From: Clostridium_AT stratigraminis
GTDB lineage: Bacteria > Bacillota > Clostridia > Clostridiales > Clostridiaceae
DNA: 64,000 nt
Assembly: GCF_045310675.1 (NCBI RefSeq)
Contig: NZ_JBJHZZ010000004.1
Coordinates: forward strand, 1 to 64,000
Direction of reading: 5' to 3'
A model generated the notes under the pieces. The model ran no database searches. It was not told where the DNA came from and saw only the letters and a list, made by a program, of their open reading frames with translations. This document shows positions 1 to 8,675 of this stretch, one piece after another. Numbering within the stretch: position 1 is the stretch's first letter; each line of letters opens with the position of its first letter. A program made the translations under genes and the position numbers.

Positions 1-35
1 CATGACTTCTTCGCGTCTAAAAATGAAAAGGAGTA

Positions 36-79
36 TCGCAAAACTACTTTTCAAGGTAGTTTTGCGACACCCCCTTTTT
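36..79 (+). terminator. Terminator-like stem-loop before mutS
   Basis: A perfect 12-bp inverted repeat (36-47 with 56-67, 8-nt loop) is followed after seven C-rich bases by a run of five T. It probably ends the gene left of the window. The C stretch between stem and T run makes it atypical, so it could instead be a hairpin in the mutS leader. Confidence 0.5.
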
Positions 80-119
80 AAGATATAGTAACATAAGTAA
101 TAATAAAGGAGATGCGAAG

Positions 120-2774
120 ATGTCTTTAACTCCTATGATGCAGCAATATATGCTTGTAAAAGAAAAATGTAAAGATTGTATATTATTTTTTAGATTAGGT
201 GATTTTTATGAAATGTTCTTTGATGACGCAGAAATAGCATCTAGAGAACTGGAGCTAGTACTAACAGGAAGAGACTGTGGTCTTGAAAATAGAGCACCAA
301 TGTGTGGAATTCCCTTTCATGCGGCTGATTCTTATATAGGAAGACTTGTTAATAGAGGTTTTAAAGTTGCAATTTGTGAACAGTTAGAAGACCCTAGCTT
401 AGCCAAAGGCATAGTTAAAAGAGATATAATTAAAATAGTTACTCCTGGAACTTATACTGATTCAACTTTTTTGGAGGAAAATACAAATAATTATCTTATG
501 AGTATTTTCCTTAATGAAGATAAAATAGGAATTTGTTTTGCTGATATATCTACCGGCGACTTTTATAGCACAGAATTTAATTTAAATTATGAATTGGTGC
601 TTGATGAACTTTCTAAGTTTTCTCCAAAAGAAATTTTAGCAGATGAAAAAATGGACAAAGACCTAAAAAATAAAATAGAAGAAAGATTCAGTATAATATT
701 TTCTGAAAAAAACGAAGATTATTTTAAAGCAGGGTACCATGAGAAGCTAAAACAATTTAGTAATCTAAATGATAAAAATATCAGCTTGGTTTCAAAGTTT
801 GCTGCAAACGGACTAATAACCTATATACAAGAAACTCAGAAGCTTAATTTAACCAATATCAACAAAATTGAGTATTATGATGTCTGCGACTATCTTAATA
901 TAGATATTAATACAAGAAGAAATCTAGAATTAACTGAAACATTAAGAGATAAAACAAAAAAAGGTTCCCTATTATGGGTAATCGATAAGACTCATACATC
1001 TATGGGAAGCAGGACTTTAAGAAAATGGGTAGAACAGCCTCTTTTAAACAGGCTTGCTATAGATAATAGGCTAAACGCCGTTAAGGAGCTTACAGAGAAT
1101 TTATCTATATTAGAGGATTTAAAAATAGAGCTTAAAAACATTTATGACATGGAAAGAATTGTTGGAAAGGTTTCTAATAAAAGTGTAAATGCAAAGGAGC
1201 TTGTTGCACTTAAAAACTCTCTTGGTAAAATACCAGTTATAAAAGAAATCATAAATAATGTAGAATCAAGTAAACTGCTTGATATATATGAAAACTTAGA
1301 TGAACTAAGAGATATATATGAACTGCTCAATTCATCCTTATTAGAGAATCCAGGACTTTCAATTAAAGAAGGAAATATAATTAAAGAAGGTTATAATTCC
1401 TTAATAGATGAACTTAGAGAAGCTAAATTTAAGGGAAAAGAATGGATAGCACAGCTAGAAAGCAGTGAGAGAGAACAAACTGGAATTAAGTCTTTAAAGG
1501 TAGGCTTTAACAAAGTTTTTGGTTATTATATAGAAATAACTAATGCCAATAAAGGTCTTATCCCAGAAGGAAGATATATTAGAAAACAGACCTTGTCAAA
1601 TGCAGAAAGATATATAACACCTGAGCTAAAGGAAATGGAAGATAAAATCCTTGGTGCTGAGGATAAATTAATAAACTTAGAGTATCAGCTTTTTATAGAA
1701 ATTAGAGATAAGGTTGAAAATGAGATAGATAGAATGAAAAAAGTTGCCTCAAATATATCTCAGCTTGATTGTTTAAGTGCCTTAGCAATCACAGCAATGG
1801 AAAATAATTATTCTAGGCCAAGAATTACAGAAGATGGAATTATTAATATAGAAGAAGGAAGGCACCCAGTTATCGAAAAAATAATACAAACAGGAAGCTT
1901 TGTTTCAAATGATACCTCAATTGACACAAAAGAAAACATGCTTCTTCTTATAACAGGACCCAATATGGCAGGAAAGTCAACTTATATGCGGCAGGTTGCT
2001 TTAATTACACTTCTTGCACATATAGGAAGCTTTGTACCAGCTAAAAGTGCTTCTATTTCAGTTTGTGATAGAATTTTTACAAGAATAGGTGCATCAGATG
2101 ATCTTTCTGCAGGAAAAAGTACATTTATGGTTGAAATGTGGGAGGTTTCAAACATTTTAAAATCCGCAACAAATAAAAGTCTGGTATTACTCGACGAAGT
2201 AGGTAGGGGGACAAGTACCTATGACGGACTGAGCATTGCTTGGGCTGTAATAGAGTATATCTGTAAATCTTCAAAAATAAAATGCAAAACATTATTTGCA
2301 ACACATTATCATGAACTAACAAAGCTAGAAGCATCTATTAAAGGGGTTAAAAATTACTCAGTAGCAGTTAAAGAAATAAATAACGAAATAGTTTTTCTTA
2401 GGAAGATCGTAGAGGGCGGAGCAGATCAGTCCTATGGAATTGAGGTTGCAAAACTGGCAGGGTTACCTGAGGAACTAATAATAAGAGCTAAGGAACTATT
2501 ACAGGAACTTGAAAATAAAGATAATATAAAAATAAATGGGAATTTTGATATTAAGGAAGAACATTTAAGCTTAGAAAACAAAAAGAATCAAAGAGATAGA
2601 AGTCATAAAGAAGCAGCAGTAGATTCCTTAGATAATATTATGCAGCTTAATTTTCAGGATATTTCAAAGAATAATTTAATTAAAGAAATACAAGACCTTA
2701 ATATATTAGAGCTTACTCCTATGGAAGGCTTTAATAAGCTTTATGAAATTATAAACAAGGCAAAATCCTTGTAA
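120..2774 (+). CDS. mutS: DNA mismatch repair protein MutS
   Basis: MutS recognises mispaired and looped-out bases and starts methyl-independent mismatch repair together with MutL, which is encoded next. The mismatch-reading Phe-x-Glu sits near residues 29-31 (context GDFYEMFF). The ABC ATPase has its Walker A, GPNMAGKST, near residue 613, followed by the Walker B region LVLLDEVGRGTST. The length of 884 residues is normal for MutS1. The ATG follows an AAAGGAGA ribosome binding site by six bases. It heads a plus-strand run with mutL, miaA and hfq, the usual clostridial order. Motifs and length leave little doubt. Confidence 0.98.
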   Translation: MSLTPMMQQYMLVKEKCKDCILFFRLGDFYEMFFDDAEIASRELELVLTGRDCGLENRAPMCGIPFHAADSYIGRLVNRGFKVAICEQLEDPSLAKGIVKRDIIKIVTPGTYTDSTFLEENTNNYLMSIFLNEDKIGICFADISTGDFYSTEFNLNYELVLDELSKFSPKEILADEKMDKDLKNKIEERFSIIFSEKNEDYFKAGYHEKLKQFSNLNDKNISLVSKFAANGLITYIQETQKLNLTNINKIEYYDVCDYLNIDINTRRNLELTETLRDKTKKGSLLWVIDKTHTSMGSRTLRKWVEQPLLNRLAIDNRLNAVKELTENLSILEDLKIELKNIYDMERIVGKVSNKSVNAKELVALKNSLGKIPVIKEIINNVESSKLLDIYENLDELRDIYELLNSSLLENPGLSIKEGNIIKEGYNSLIDELREAKFKGKEWIAQLESSEREQTGIKSLKVGFNKVFGYYIEITNANKGLIPEGRYIRKQTLSNAERYITPELKEMEDKILGAEDKLINLEYQLFIEIRDKVENEIDRMKKVASNISQLDCLSALAITAMENNYSRPRITEDGIINIEEGRHPVIEKIIQTGSFVSNDTSIDTKENMLLLITGPNMAGKSTYMRQVALITLLAHIGSFVPAKSASISVCDRIFTRIGASDDLSAGKSTFMVEMWEVSNILKSATNKSLVLLDEVGRGTSTYDGLSIAWAVIEYICKSSKIKCKTLFATHYHELTKLEASIKGVKNYSVAVKEINNEIVFLRKIVEGGADQSYGIEVAKLAGLPEELIIRAKELLQELENKDNIKINGNFDIKEEHLSLENKKNQRDRSHKEAAVDSLDNIMQLNFQDISKNNLIKEIQDLNILELTPMEGFNKLYEIINKAKSL

Positions 2775-2850
2775 TTTTAGATTAATTAAAAGAGACAGTA
2801 GTACTCTTAATGAAGCGATGGGCTAATTTAGTACTGAGAGAGGTGATAAA

Positions 2851-4692
2851 TTGAAACGAATTAATGTCTTGGGTATGGAAACTTCAAACAAAATAGCAGC
2901 AGGAGAAGTAGTTGAAAGACCCTTTTCCGTAGTTAAAGAATTATTAGAAAACAGCTTAGATGCTGGTGCTGAAAATATTACTATTGAAATATCTGAAGGG
3001 GGACATAAGTTAATTAAGATTATAGATGATGGTTATGGTATTCACCCGGAGGATATAGAAAAGGCTTTTTTACCTCATGCAACAAGTAAAATAAATGAAA
3101 TTGAAGACATTTATAAAATAAACACCTTCGGCTTCAGAGGAGAGGCACTTGCAAGTATTGCAGCTGTTTCCAAGGTAAGACTTATAAGTAGATCGGAGGC
3201 TTTTCAGTTTGGTAAGGAGATATCAATTGATGGTGGTATAATAAATTATATAAAGGATGCGGGTTGTAATGTAGGTACTACTATAGAGATAGAGGATTTG
3301 TTTTATAATGTTCCTGCAAGACTTAAATTTCTAAAATCACCTCAAAGGGAAGCGGCATTGATAAATGATATTGTTGAAAGACTTGCACTAGTAAACCCTA
3401 AGGTCTCCTTTAAAATACTGAATAATGGAAGCAAAGTATTAACTACTTTTTCAACAAATGAAATTAAAGATACTATAAGGGCAATTTACGGAAAGAATAT
3501 TTGTGAAAATATAATAAACTTTGAAAAGCACGTGGATATTGCCTCTGTTTATGGATATATTGGAAATGCCGAAATAAGCAGAGGCAGCAGAAACAATCAA
3601 AGTATATTTGTTAATAAGAGATATATTAAACATAAATCCATTACCTCAGCAGTGGAAAATGCATTTAAGTCTTTTTTAACTATTAATAAGTTTCCTTTTT
3701 TTGTTTTATTTATTGATATCTATCCGGAGCTTATAGATGTAAATGTACATCCTACTAAATCTGAAATTAAATTTAGTGATGATAGGTTTATTTATAAGCT
3801 TGTTTTCGACACTGTCCATGAGGCATTAAGACAAGGAGTAAAGGATACCTTTAATATACCAGTTCAAAGTATCTTAAGCATTAATGAGAGAAACTATGAT
3901 GAAAAGACATCTGTTCAAATACCTATTGATTTAAAAGTAAATAAAAGTGAAGATATGCTATTACCATCAGGTGGAAATAGTATTAGCAAGGATTCAAGGG
4001 TAGATATTTATGAAGATATAGGCTTTTTTAATGAGAACAAAAACTTATATGAAGCTCAAACAATATCTAAACCTAATAACATCATAAAAGATTCTCCTAC
4101 TAAAGAGGCAAAGTTTCCTTACCTTGAGGTAATTGGACAATTTAATAACACCTATATCTTAGCTCAAAAGGGCGATGAGCTATATATTTTAGATCAGCAT
4201 GCTGCTCATGAAAAAATATTGTTTGAAAAATATAATAAAAGCTTAAAAGATAGAGAAGTAACTGCACAAGTATTGGCTGCGCCAATAGTTTTAGAATTGA
4301 ATTTTCAAGATTACTTGATTTATGATGAAAATAAAGAAATATTTAGGAATGCTGGTTTTAACATTGAAAAATTTGGAGAGAATACTATAAATATAAGAGA
4401 GATTCCAATAATTCTAGGTGAGATACAAGTTAAGAATTTGTTTTTAAATATTATTGATAATTTAAAGACTATGGGAAGTGGGGAAGCCTCAGAGGTAAAA
4501 TATGATAAAATAGCAAAGCTTGCTTGTAAGGCAGCTATAAAAGCCAAGAATAAACTTTCTTTGATTGAAATGAAGCACTTAATTGAAGAATTAAGGTATA
4601 TTGATAATCCGTTCACCTGTCCCCATGGAAGACCGACAATCATTAAAATTACCTTAAATGAACTTGAAAAAAGGTTCAAGAGAATACAGTAA
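2851..4692 (+). CDS. mutL: DNA mismatch repair protein MutL (endonuclease type)
   Basis: MutL couples mismatch recognition by MutS to strand incision and removal. The N-terminal GHKL ATPase shows ENSLDAGA and the GFRGEALASI lid region. The C-terminal domain carries the metal-binding endonuclease motif DQHAAHE (about residue 448) with a further Glu five residues on, and the late ACKAAIK and CPHGRP motifs. This is the nicking MutL type known from bacteria without MutH, so strand discrimination should not depend on Dam methylation. Translation starts at TTG behind a GAGAGGTG site. The stop lies 18 bases before the proposed miaA start, so the two genes are probably cotranscribed. Confidence 0.97.
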   Translation: MKRINVLGMETSNKIAAGEVVERPFSVVKELLENSLDAGAENITIEISEGGHKLIKIIDDGYGIHPEDIEKAFLPHATSKINEIEDIYKINTFGFRGEALASIAAVSKVRLISRSEAFQFGKEISIDGGIINYIKDAGCNVGTTIEIEDLFYNVPARLKFLKSPQREAALINDIVERLALVNPKVSFKILNNGSKVLTTFSTNEIKDTIRAIYGKNICENIINFEKHVDIASVYGYIGNAEISRGSRNNQSIFVNKRYIKHKSITSAVENAFKSFLTINKFPFFVLFIDIYPELIDVNVHPTKSEIKFSDDRFIYKLVFDTVHEALRQGVKDTFNIPVQSILSINERNYDEKTSVQIPIDLKVNKSEDMLLPSGGNSISKDSRVDIYEDIGFFNENKNLYEAQTISKPNNIIKDSPTKEAKFPYLEVIGQFNNTYILAQKGDELYILDQHAAHEKILFEKYNKSLKDREVTAQVLAAPIVLELNFQDYLIYDENKEIFRNAGFNIEKFGENTINIREIPIILGEIQVKNLFLNIIDNLKTMGSGEASEVKYDKIAKLACKAAIKAKNKLSLIEMKHLIEELRYIDNPFTCPHGRPTIIKITLNELEKRFKRIQ

Positions 4693-4710
4693 AAGATGGA
4701 GGTAATGGTA

Positions 4711-5655
4711 TTGAAGGATTTAATTATAATAGCCGGGCCCACTGCAGTAGGAAAAACTTCTATTTCTATAAAATTAGCTAATAAATTAAATGGAGAGATT
4801 ATTTCAGTTGATTCCATGCAAATTTATAAGTACATGGATATAGGCTCTGCTAAAGTAACTAAAGAAGAAATGGGTGGAATCCCTCATTATTTAATTGATA
4901 TAATTGATCCTAAAATTAACTACAGCGCAGCACAATTTAAAAGGGATGCCGAAAAATACATTAATGACATTACTTCAAGGGGCAAGGTACCCATGCTAGT
5001 TGGCGGAACTGGATTATATATTAACTCACTTATCTATAACTACAGCTTTACTGAGGCGGTTAAGGATGTAAACTTTAGAAGAGAGCTAGAAGAATTAGCT
5101 CTTGAAAAAGGAAAGAATTATGTCCATGGATTATTAAAAGAAGTAGATACTGATTCTTATAATAGACTTTATCCTAATGACTTAAAGCGTGTTGTTAGAG
5201 CTCTTGAGGTACATAAGCTGACAGGAAAGACAATTGGTGAATTTAATAATAACGAAAACATATTTAATATTCCTTATAACCTGCACTATTTTGTTCTGAC
5301 TATGGATAGAAGCATTTTATATGAAAGAATCAATACCAGGGTAGATATTATGCTTGAAAAGGGACTAGTAGATGAAGTTATTAAACTTAAAGAAATGGGA
5401 TATACTTCAGATATGCAGTCAATGAAGGGTATAGGCTATAAAGAGATTCTATTTTATTTAGAAGGCCGGATTAGCTTTATTGAAGCCGTAGACATGATTA
5501 AGCAGGGGAGCAGAAACTATGCCAAAAGACAGTTAACTTGGTTTAGAAAAGATAATAGGGTCAATTGGATTGATAAGGGATCTTTTAAAAATGAGGATGA
5601 TATAGTGGAGTATATTTTAAACTATATTCAATCAAAAAAGAATATAATTTATTAA
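4711..5655 (+). CDS. miaA: tRNA dimethylallyltransferase MiaA
   Basis: MiaA transfers the dimethylallyl group of DMAPP to N6 of A37 in tRNAs that read UNN codons. The P-loop GPTAVGKTS lies at the N-terminus, followed by the DSMQIYKYMDIGSAK substrate region and a C-terminal WFRK motif, all typical. I place the start at TTG 4711: the upstream ATG at 4696 overlaps the AGGAGGT ribosome binding site, while the TTG lies seven bases after it and gives the expected MKDLIIIAGPT start (314 residues). Closely follows mutL and precedes hfq, as in many clostridia. Confidence 0.96.
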   Translation: MKDLIIIAGPTAVGKTSISIKLANKLNGEIISVDSMQIYKYMDIGSAKVTKEEMGGIPHYLIDIIDPKINYSAAQFKRDAEKYINDITSRGKVPMLVGGTGLYINSLIYNYSFTEAVKDVNFRRELEELALEKGKNYVHGLLKEVDTDSYNRLYPNDLKRVVRALEVHKLTGKTIGEFNNNENIFNIPYNLHYFVLTMDRSILYERINTRVDIMLEKGLVDEVIKLKEMGYTSDMQSMKGIGYKEILFYLEGRISFIEAVDMIKQGSRNYAKRQLTWFRKDNRVNWIDKGSFKNEDDIVEYILNYIQSKKNIIY

Positions 5656-5723
5656 AGGAATTTTAAGAAAAATATAGAATTAATAATTAAAAATATATTT
5701 ACTGTAATAAGGAGGGGTATTTA

Positions 5724-5972
5724 ATGAATAAAACAGCTAACAATCTTCAAGACATATTTTTGAATGGTGCCAGAAAGAATAAAATACCTGTTACCATATA
5801 TCTTACAAACGGATTTCAAATTAGAGGCAGTGTAAAAGGCTTTGATAGTTTCACAGTTGTTTTAGATTGTGATGGAAGACAGATGCTTATTTATAAGCAT
5901 GCAGTTTCTACCATTACGCCGCTTAAGCCAATATTGTTTAACAATCCACCTAGCGAAGAAGAGTCTATGTAA
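5724..5972 (+). CDS. hfq: RNA chaperone Hfq
   Basis: Hfq is a hexameric Sm-like protein that helps small RNAs pair with mRNAs and affects RNA stability. The 82-residue sequence shows the N-terminal NLQDIFLNGARK segment, the Sm1 motif with FQIRGSVKGFDSF, and the Sm2 motif YKHAVSTI. The length is that of Gram-positive Hfq, without the long C-terminal tail of enterobacterial forms. A strong GGAGGGG site precedes the ATG. It is 68 bases after miaA and ends in its own intrinsic terminator, so it is probably the last gene of the mutS-mutL-miaA run. Confidence 0.97.
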   Translation: MNKTANNLQDIFLNGARKNKIPVTIYLTNGFQIRGSVKGFDSFTVVLDCDGRQMLIYKHAVSTITPLKPILFNNPPSEEESM

Positions 5973-5992
5973 CATAAAGTTCTAAAAATATT

Positions 5993-6024
5993 AAGAGTAT
6001 GTCTAGCAAAAGGCATACTCTTTT
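5993..6024 (+). terminator. Intrinsic terminator after hfq
   Basis: An 11-bp stem with one G-U pair (5993-6003 with 6012-6022) is followed directly by T residues, 20 bases beyond the hfq stop codon. Confidence 0.8.
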
Positions 6025-6158
6025 ACATGCCTTCATAATTGCCTATTTATTTTATTTGTGTTAATATTATTTTTGGACTAAACAAGAAAAAATATAGATT
6101 TAGTTTAATATATGTGCTTAGAAGCAAAACATAGGAAGATGCGTTTTGGAGGATAAAA

Positions 6159-7439
6159 ATGTTAGAGGTTACAAAAGATTTAATTAAAAATAAATATAAT
6201 ATAAGTGATTATATTTTGGATTTATATGAAGGAGCTCTAAAAGAAGTAGAGGGACAATTTAAAAATTATGATGAGATAAGGGAATATAATCAGATTAAAG
6301 TTTTAAATGCGCTGCAGGAAGAAAGAATAAGCGATGCCCATTTTACAAATTCTAGCGGCTATGGCTATGGCGATATAGGTAGAGATGCTCTTGACAGAGT
6401 ATATGCTAGAATTTTTGGAACTGAAAGTGCCCTTGTAAGGCCTCATTTTGTTAATGGAACACATGCAATTGGAGCAGCTTTATTTGGTAATTTAAGACCT
6501 AATGATACAATGCTATCTATTTGTGGTACTCCTTATGACACTCTTCATAATATAATTGGAATTAGTGATAATAGAAACATAGGATCCTTAATGGAATATG
6601 GTGTAAAATATAAGCAAATTGATTTAAAAGAAAATGGTAAAGTCAATTTGGAAGAAATAAAAAATCAATTAGAAAAGGATAGCAGTATAAAGCTTATACA
6701 TATACAGCGTTCAACAGGTTATGGCTGGAGAAAATCCTTACTTGTATCAGAAATAGGAGAGATTATAACATTTATTAAAAAAATTAAACCTGAGATTATT
6801 TGTTTCGTAGATAATTGCTATGGGGAATTCATTGATAAATATGAACCAACTCATGTAGGTGCTGACTTAGTGGCAGGTTCTCTTATTAAAAATATTGGGG
6901 GAGGTATTGCTCCAACAGGAGGATATATAGCTGGTAAAAATGAATATGTAACTCAGGCTTCCTACAGGCTTACCATACCTGGAATAGGAGGTGAATGCGG
7001 TTCAACTTTCGGAGTTATGAGACAGTTATTTCAAGGATTATTCTTAGCTCCACATGTAGCTATGGAGGCTGTTAAAGGGGCCATATTTACTTCTAAAATA
7101 ATGGAACTTGCAGGTTTTGAGGTTCTACCTAAATTCGATGATAAAAGAAGTGATATAATTCAAGCTATTAAGTTTAATGATAAAGAAAAACTAATCAATT
7201 TTTGCAAGGGTATACAAGCTGGTTCACCAATTGATTCCTTTGTACAATGTGAGCCCTGGGATATGCCTGGTTATGAAGACCAAGTTATTATGGCTGCAGG
7301 AGCCTTTATTCAGGGAGCTTCCATAGAGTTATCTGCTGATGCACCAATTAGAGAACCCTATATAGCTTACCTTCAAGGCGGACTAACCTTTGACCATGTA
7401 AAAATAGGGGTTTTAATTTCTCTTTCAAAAATTCTATAA
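6159..7439 (+). CDS. Methionine gamma-lyase-family PLP enzyme (aluminium-resistance family)
   Basis: This is a fold-type I pyridoxal-phosphate protein of the family annotated as aluminium resistance protein or YnbB-like methionine gamma-lyase family (Pfam Met_gamma_lyase). The PLP-binding lysine is most likely Lys244 in GSLIKNIGGG. GYGYGDIGRD near the N-terminus and the C-terminal EPYIAYLQGGLTFDHVK are family hallmarks. The reaction is not established: cleavage of sulfur amino acids is the family name, but the link to metal tolerance rests on old phenotypic data. It has its own GGAGG site, lies behind the hfq terminator, and ends in a large hairpin shared with lexA. Family call is firm, substrate unknown. 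Confidence 0.88.
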   Translation: MLEVTKDLIKNKYNISDYILDLYEGALKEVEGQFKNYDEIREYNQIKVLNALQEERISDAHFTNSSGYGYGDIGRDALDRVYARIFGTESALVRPHFVNGTHAIGAALFGNLRPNDTMLSICGTPYDTLHNIIGISDNRNIGSLMEYGVKYKQIDLKENGKVNLEEIKNQLEKDSSIKLIHIQRSTGYGWRKSLLVSEIGEIITFIKKIKPEIICFVDNCYGEFIDKYEPTHVGADLVAGSLIKNIGGGIAPTGGYIAGKNEYVTQASYRLTIPGIGGECGSTFGVMRQLFQGLFLAPHVAMEAVKGAIFTSKIMELAGFEVLPKFDDKRSDIIQAIKFNDKEKLINFCKGIQAGSPIDSFVQCEPWDMPGYEDQVIMAAGAFIQGASIELSADAPIREPYIAYLQGGLTFDHVKIGVLISLSKIL

Positions 7440-7445
7440 AATATA

Positions 7446-7511
7446 AATGGCATCCATATGAGAAATTACTTATTAATTTATAAATAAGTAATTTCTCATA
7501 TGGATGCTATT
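7446..7511. terminator. Long bidirectional hairpin between the PLP enzyme and lexA
   Basis: A 29-bp inverted repeat (7446-7474 with 7483-7511) has one G-U pair and an 8-nt loop. It sits between convergent genes and can end both transcripts. Its outer stem and most inner pairs recur in the hairpin after codY at 45389-45450 (see findings). Confidence 0.85.
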
Positions 7512-7524
7512 AATTTCATTAATA

Positions 7525-8133
7525 TTAGTAGCTTCTATAAATTCCTGCAAGTTTGCCAAGTATTTGGCAGTCCTTCACGATTATAGGCTCCATTGTGCTA
7601 TTTTCTGGCTGCAGCCTAATATGATCTTTTTCCTTAAAAAATCTCTTTAAGGTAGCTTCGTTTTCAATTAATGCAACTACAATTTCTCCATTTGAGGCAG
7701 TATTACATTTCTCAATTATAGCCATGTCACCATCGTAAATTCCAGCTTCAATCATACTTGTTCCTGATACATTTAGTATAAAAAGTTCGTTGTTATTTTT
7801 TATAAAATTTAGTGGTATGGAAAATGTATCTTCTATGTTTTCAACCGCTAGAATGGGAAGCCCAGCTGTTATTTTTCCTATAATAGGTATATCGATTATT
7901 TCTCTCTTTGTAACGCTTTCTTTCATTAATTCTATGGCCCTAGGCTTAGTAGGATCTCTTTTAATTAGTCCTTTCTTTTCTAACCTTTCTAGGTGACCAT
8001 GAACTGTAGAGGTGGACCTTAAGCCTACTGCATCACATATTTCTCTTACAGAGGGTGGGTAACCTTTATTAAGTACTGAATTTTTTATGTATTCATATAT
8101 TTCATGCTGTTTATTATTTTTACCTTCAAGCAT
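7525..8133 (-). CDS. lexA: SOS repressor LexA
   Basis: LexA represses DNA-damage genes and cleaves itself when bound to RecA filaments. The N-terminal winged helix-turn-helix spans about residues 1-65 (PSVREICDAVGLRSTSTVHGHL). The autoproteolysis site is Ala90-Gly91 (ITAG), and the catalytic dyad is Ser126 (SGTSM) and Lys163 (ATLKRF). I use ATG 8133, which has an AGGTG site six bases upstream; the in-frame GTG at 8142 lies inside that site. The length of 202 residues is typical. A LexA-type box over its own -35 indicates autoregulation. It is divergent from the cysteine-rich gene at 8273. Confidence 0.97.
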   Translation of the reverse strand: MLEGKNNKQHEIYEYIKNSVLNKGYPPSVREICDAVGLRSTSTVHGHLERLEKKGLIKRDPTKPRAIELMKESVTKREIIDIPIIGKITAGLPILAVENIEDTFSIPLNFIKNNNELFILNVSGTSMIEAGIYDGDMAIIEKCNTASNGEIVVALIENEATLKRFFKEKDHIRLQPENSTMEPIIVKDCQILGKLAGIYRSY

Positions 8134-8160
8134 ATTTATCACCTCACAATCTTTACAAAG

Positions 8161-8199
8161 ATTATATCATATCATTTTAACAATATCAAACTAGTGTTC
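8161..8199 (-). promoter_or_regulatory. lexA promoter with LexA-type operator
   Basis: Read on the minus strand, TTGATA (8184-8189) and TATAAT (8161-8166) are separated by exactly 17 bases. The sequence GAACACTAGTTT (8188-8199) overlaps the -35 box and matches the GAAC-N4-GTTC SOS operator with one mismatch. Occupation by LexA would block RNA polymerase. Confidence 0.75.
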
Positions 8200-8209
8200 T
8201 TTTTTATGG

Positions 8210-8238
8210 TTGATTTGTTAAAAATACTTTGATATAAT
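8210..8238 (+). promoter_or_regulatory. Promoter of the cysteine-rich protein gene
   Basis: TTGATT (8210-8215), a 17-base spacer and a perfect TATAAT (8233-8238) form a sigma-A-type promoter. Its -35 begins 11 bases from the lexA operator, so LexA could influence it, but the box does not overlap it. Confidence 0.7.
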
Positions 8239-8272
8239 TGCTACGTAAACAATAGTTAAGGTGGTAAATTTT

Positions 8273-8629
8273 ATGAATAAATTATGTGTTTTTAATAAAG
8301 CCAAGGTCTGTGATGATTGCGGTGAGTGCGATATATGTGATTTAAATCCAAAGAAGAAATGTAATAATTGTGGTAAATGTCTAGAGCTAGAAGGCTACGA
8401 CATGAAGGCCATTAATATTGATGAAATCTTTGAAGATAATAAGGAGCTTATGGATTACGAAGAAAATGATAAGCTTCATATTGAGGGAAATAGTGTTTCA
8501 GAAGATGAAATAGAGTGGGATTACATTGATGATATCAGAGAAATAAAAGATTTGATGGATGATGAAGAAACATTAGAAAGTTATGAGGAATTTCCTGGCT
8601 TCATTAATTTATCAAAGCATAAAAATTAA
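8273..8629 (+). CDS. Cysteine-rich acidic protein of unknown function, next to lexA
   Basis: I do not recognise a functionally characterised family. The 118-residue product has eight cysteines in its first 36 residues: Cys5, then C13-x2-C-x2-C-x2-C22, then C30-x2-C-x2-C36. This pattern suggests a zinc or iron-sulfur site. The remainder is strongly acidic (many Asp and Glu) with no membrane segment or signal peptide, so a soluble cytoplasmic protein is likely. ATG 8273 follows AAGGTGG; the GTG at 8261 lies within that site. It is transcribed divergently from lexA with only about 140 bases between starts. A small metalloprotein or adaptor role is inference only. Confidence 0.8.
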   Translation: MNKLCVFNKAKVCDDCGECDICDLNPKKKCNNCGKCLELEGYDMKAINIDEIFEDNKELMDYEENDKLHIEGNSVSEDEIEWDYIDDIREIKDLMDDEETLESYEEFPGFINLSKHKN

Positions 8630-8652
8630 AGTAACAGAAATAAAGGGAGGGG

Positions 8653-8675
8653 AGAGTAAGAAAAAATCTTACTCT
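8653..8675. terminator. Short hairpin between convergent genes
   Basis: A 9-bp perfect stem (8653-8661 with 8667-8675, 5-nt loop) overlaps the stop codon of the recombinase gene and lies 24 bases past the cysteine-rich gene. T-rich sequence follows only on the plus strand, so it more likely serves the plus-strand gene. Confidence 0.5.

Noticed and set aside
4320..4817. Long minus-strand open frame opposite mutL and miaA
   Set aside because: It lies antisense to two strongly identified genes, has no ribosome binding site and its hydrophobic composition is the usual shadow of AT-rich coding sequence.
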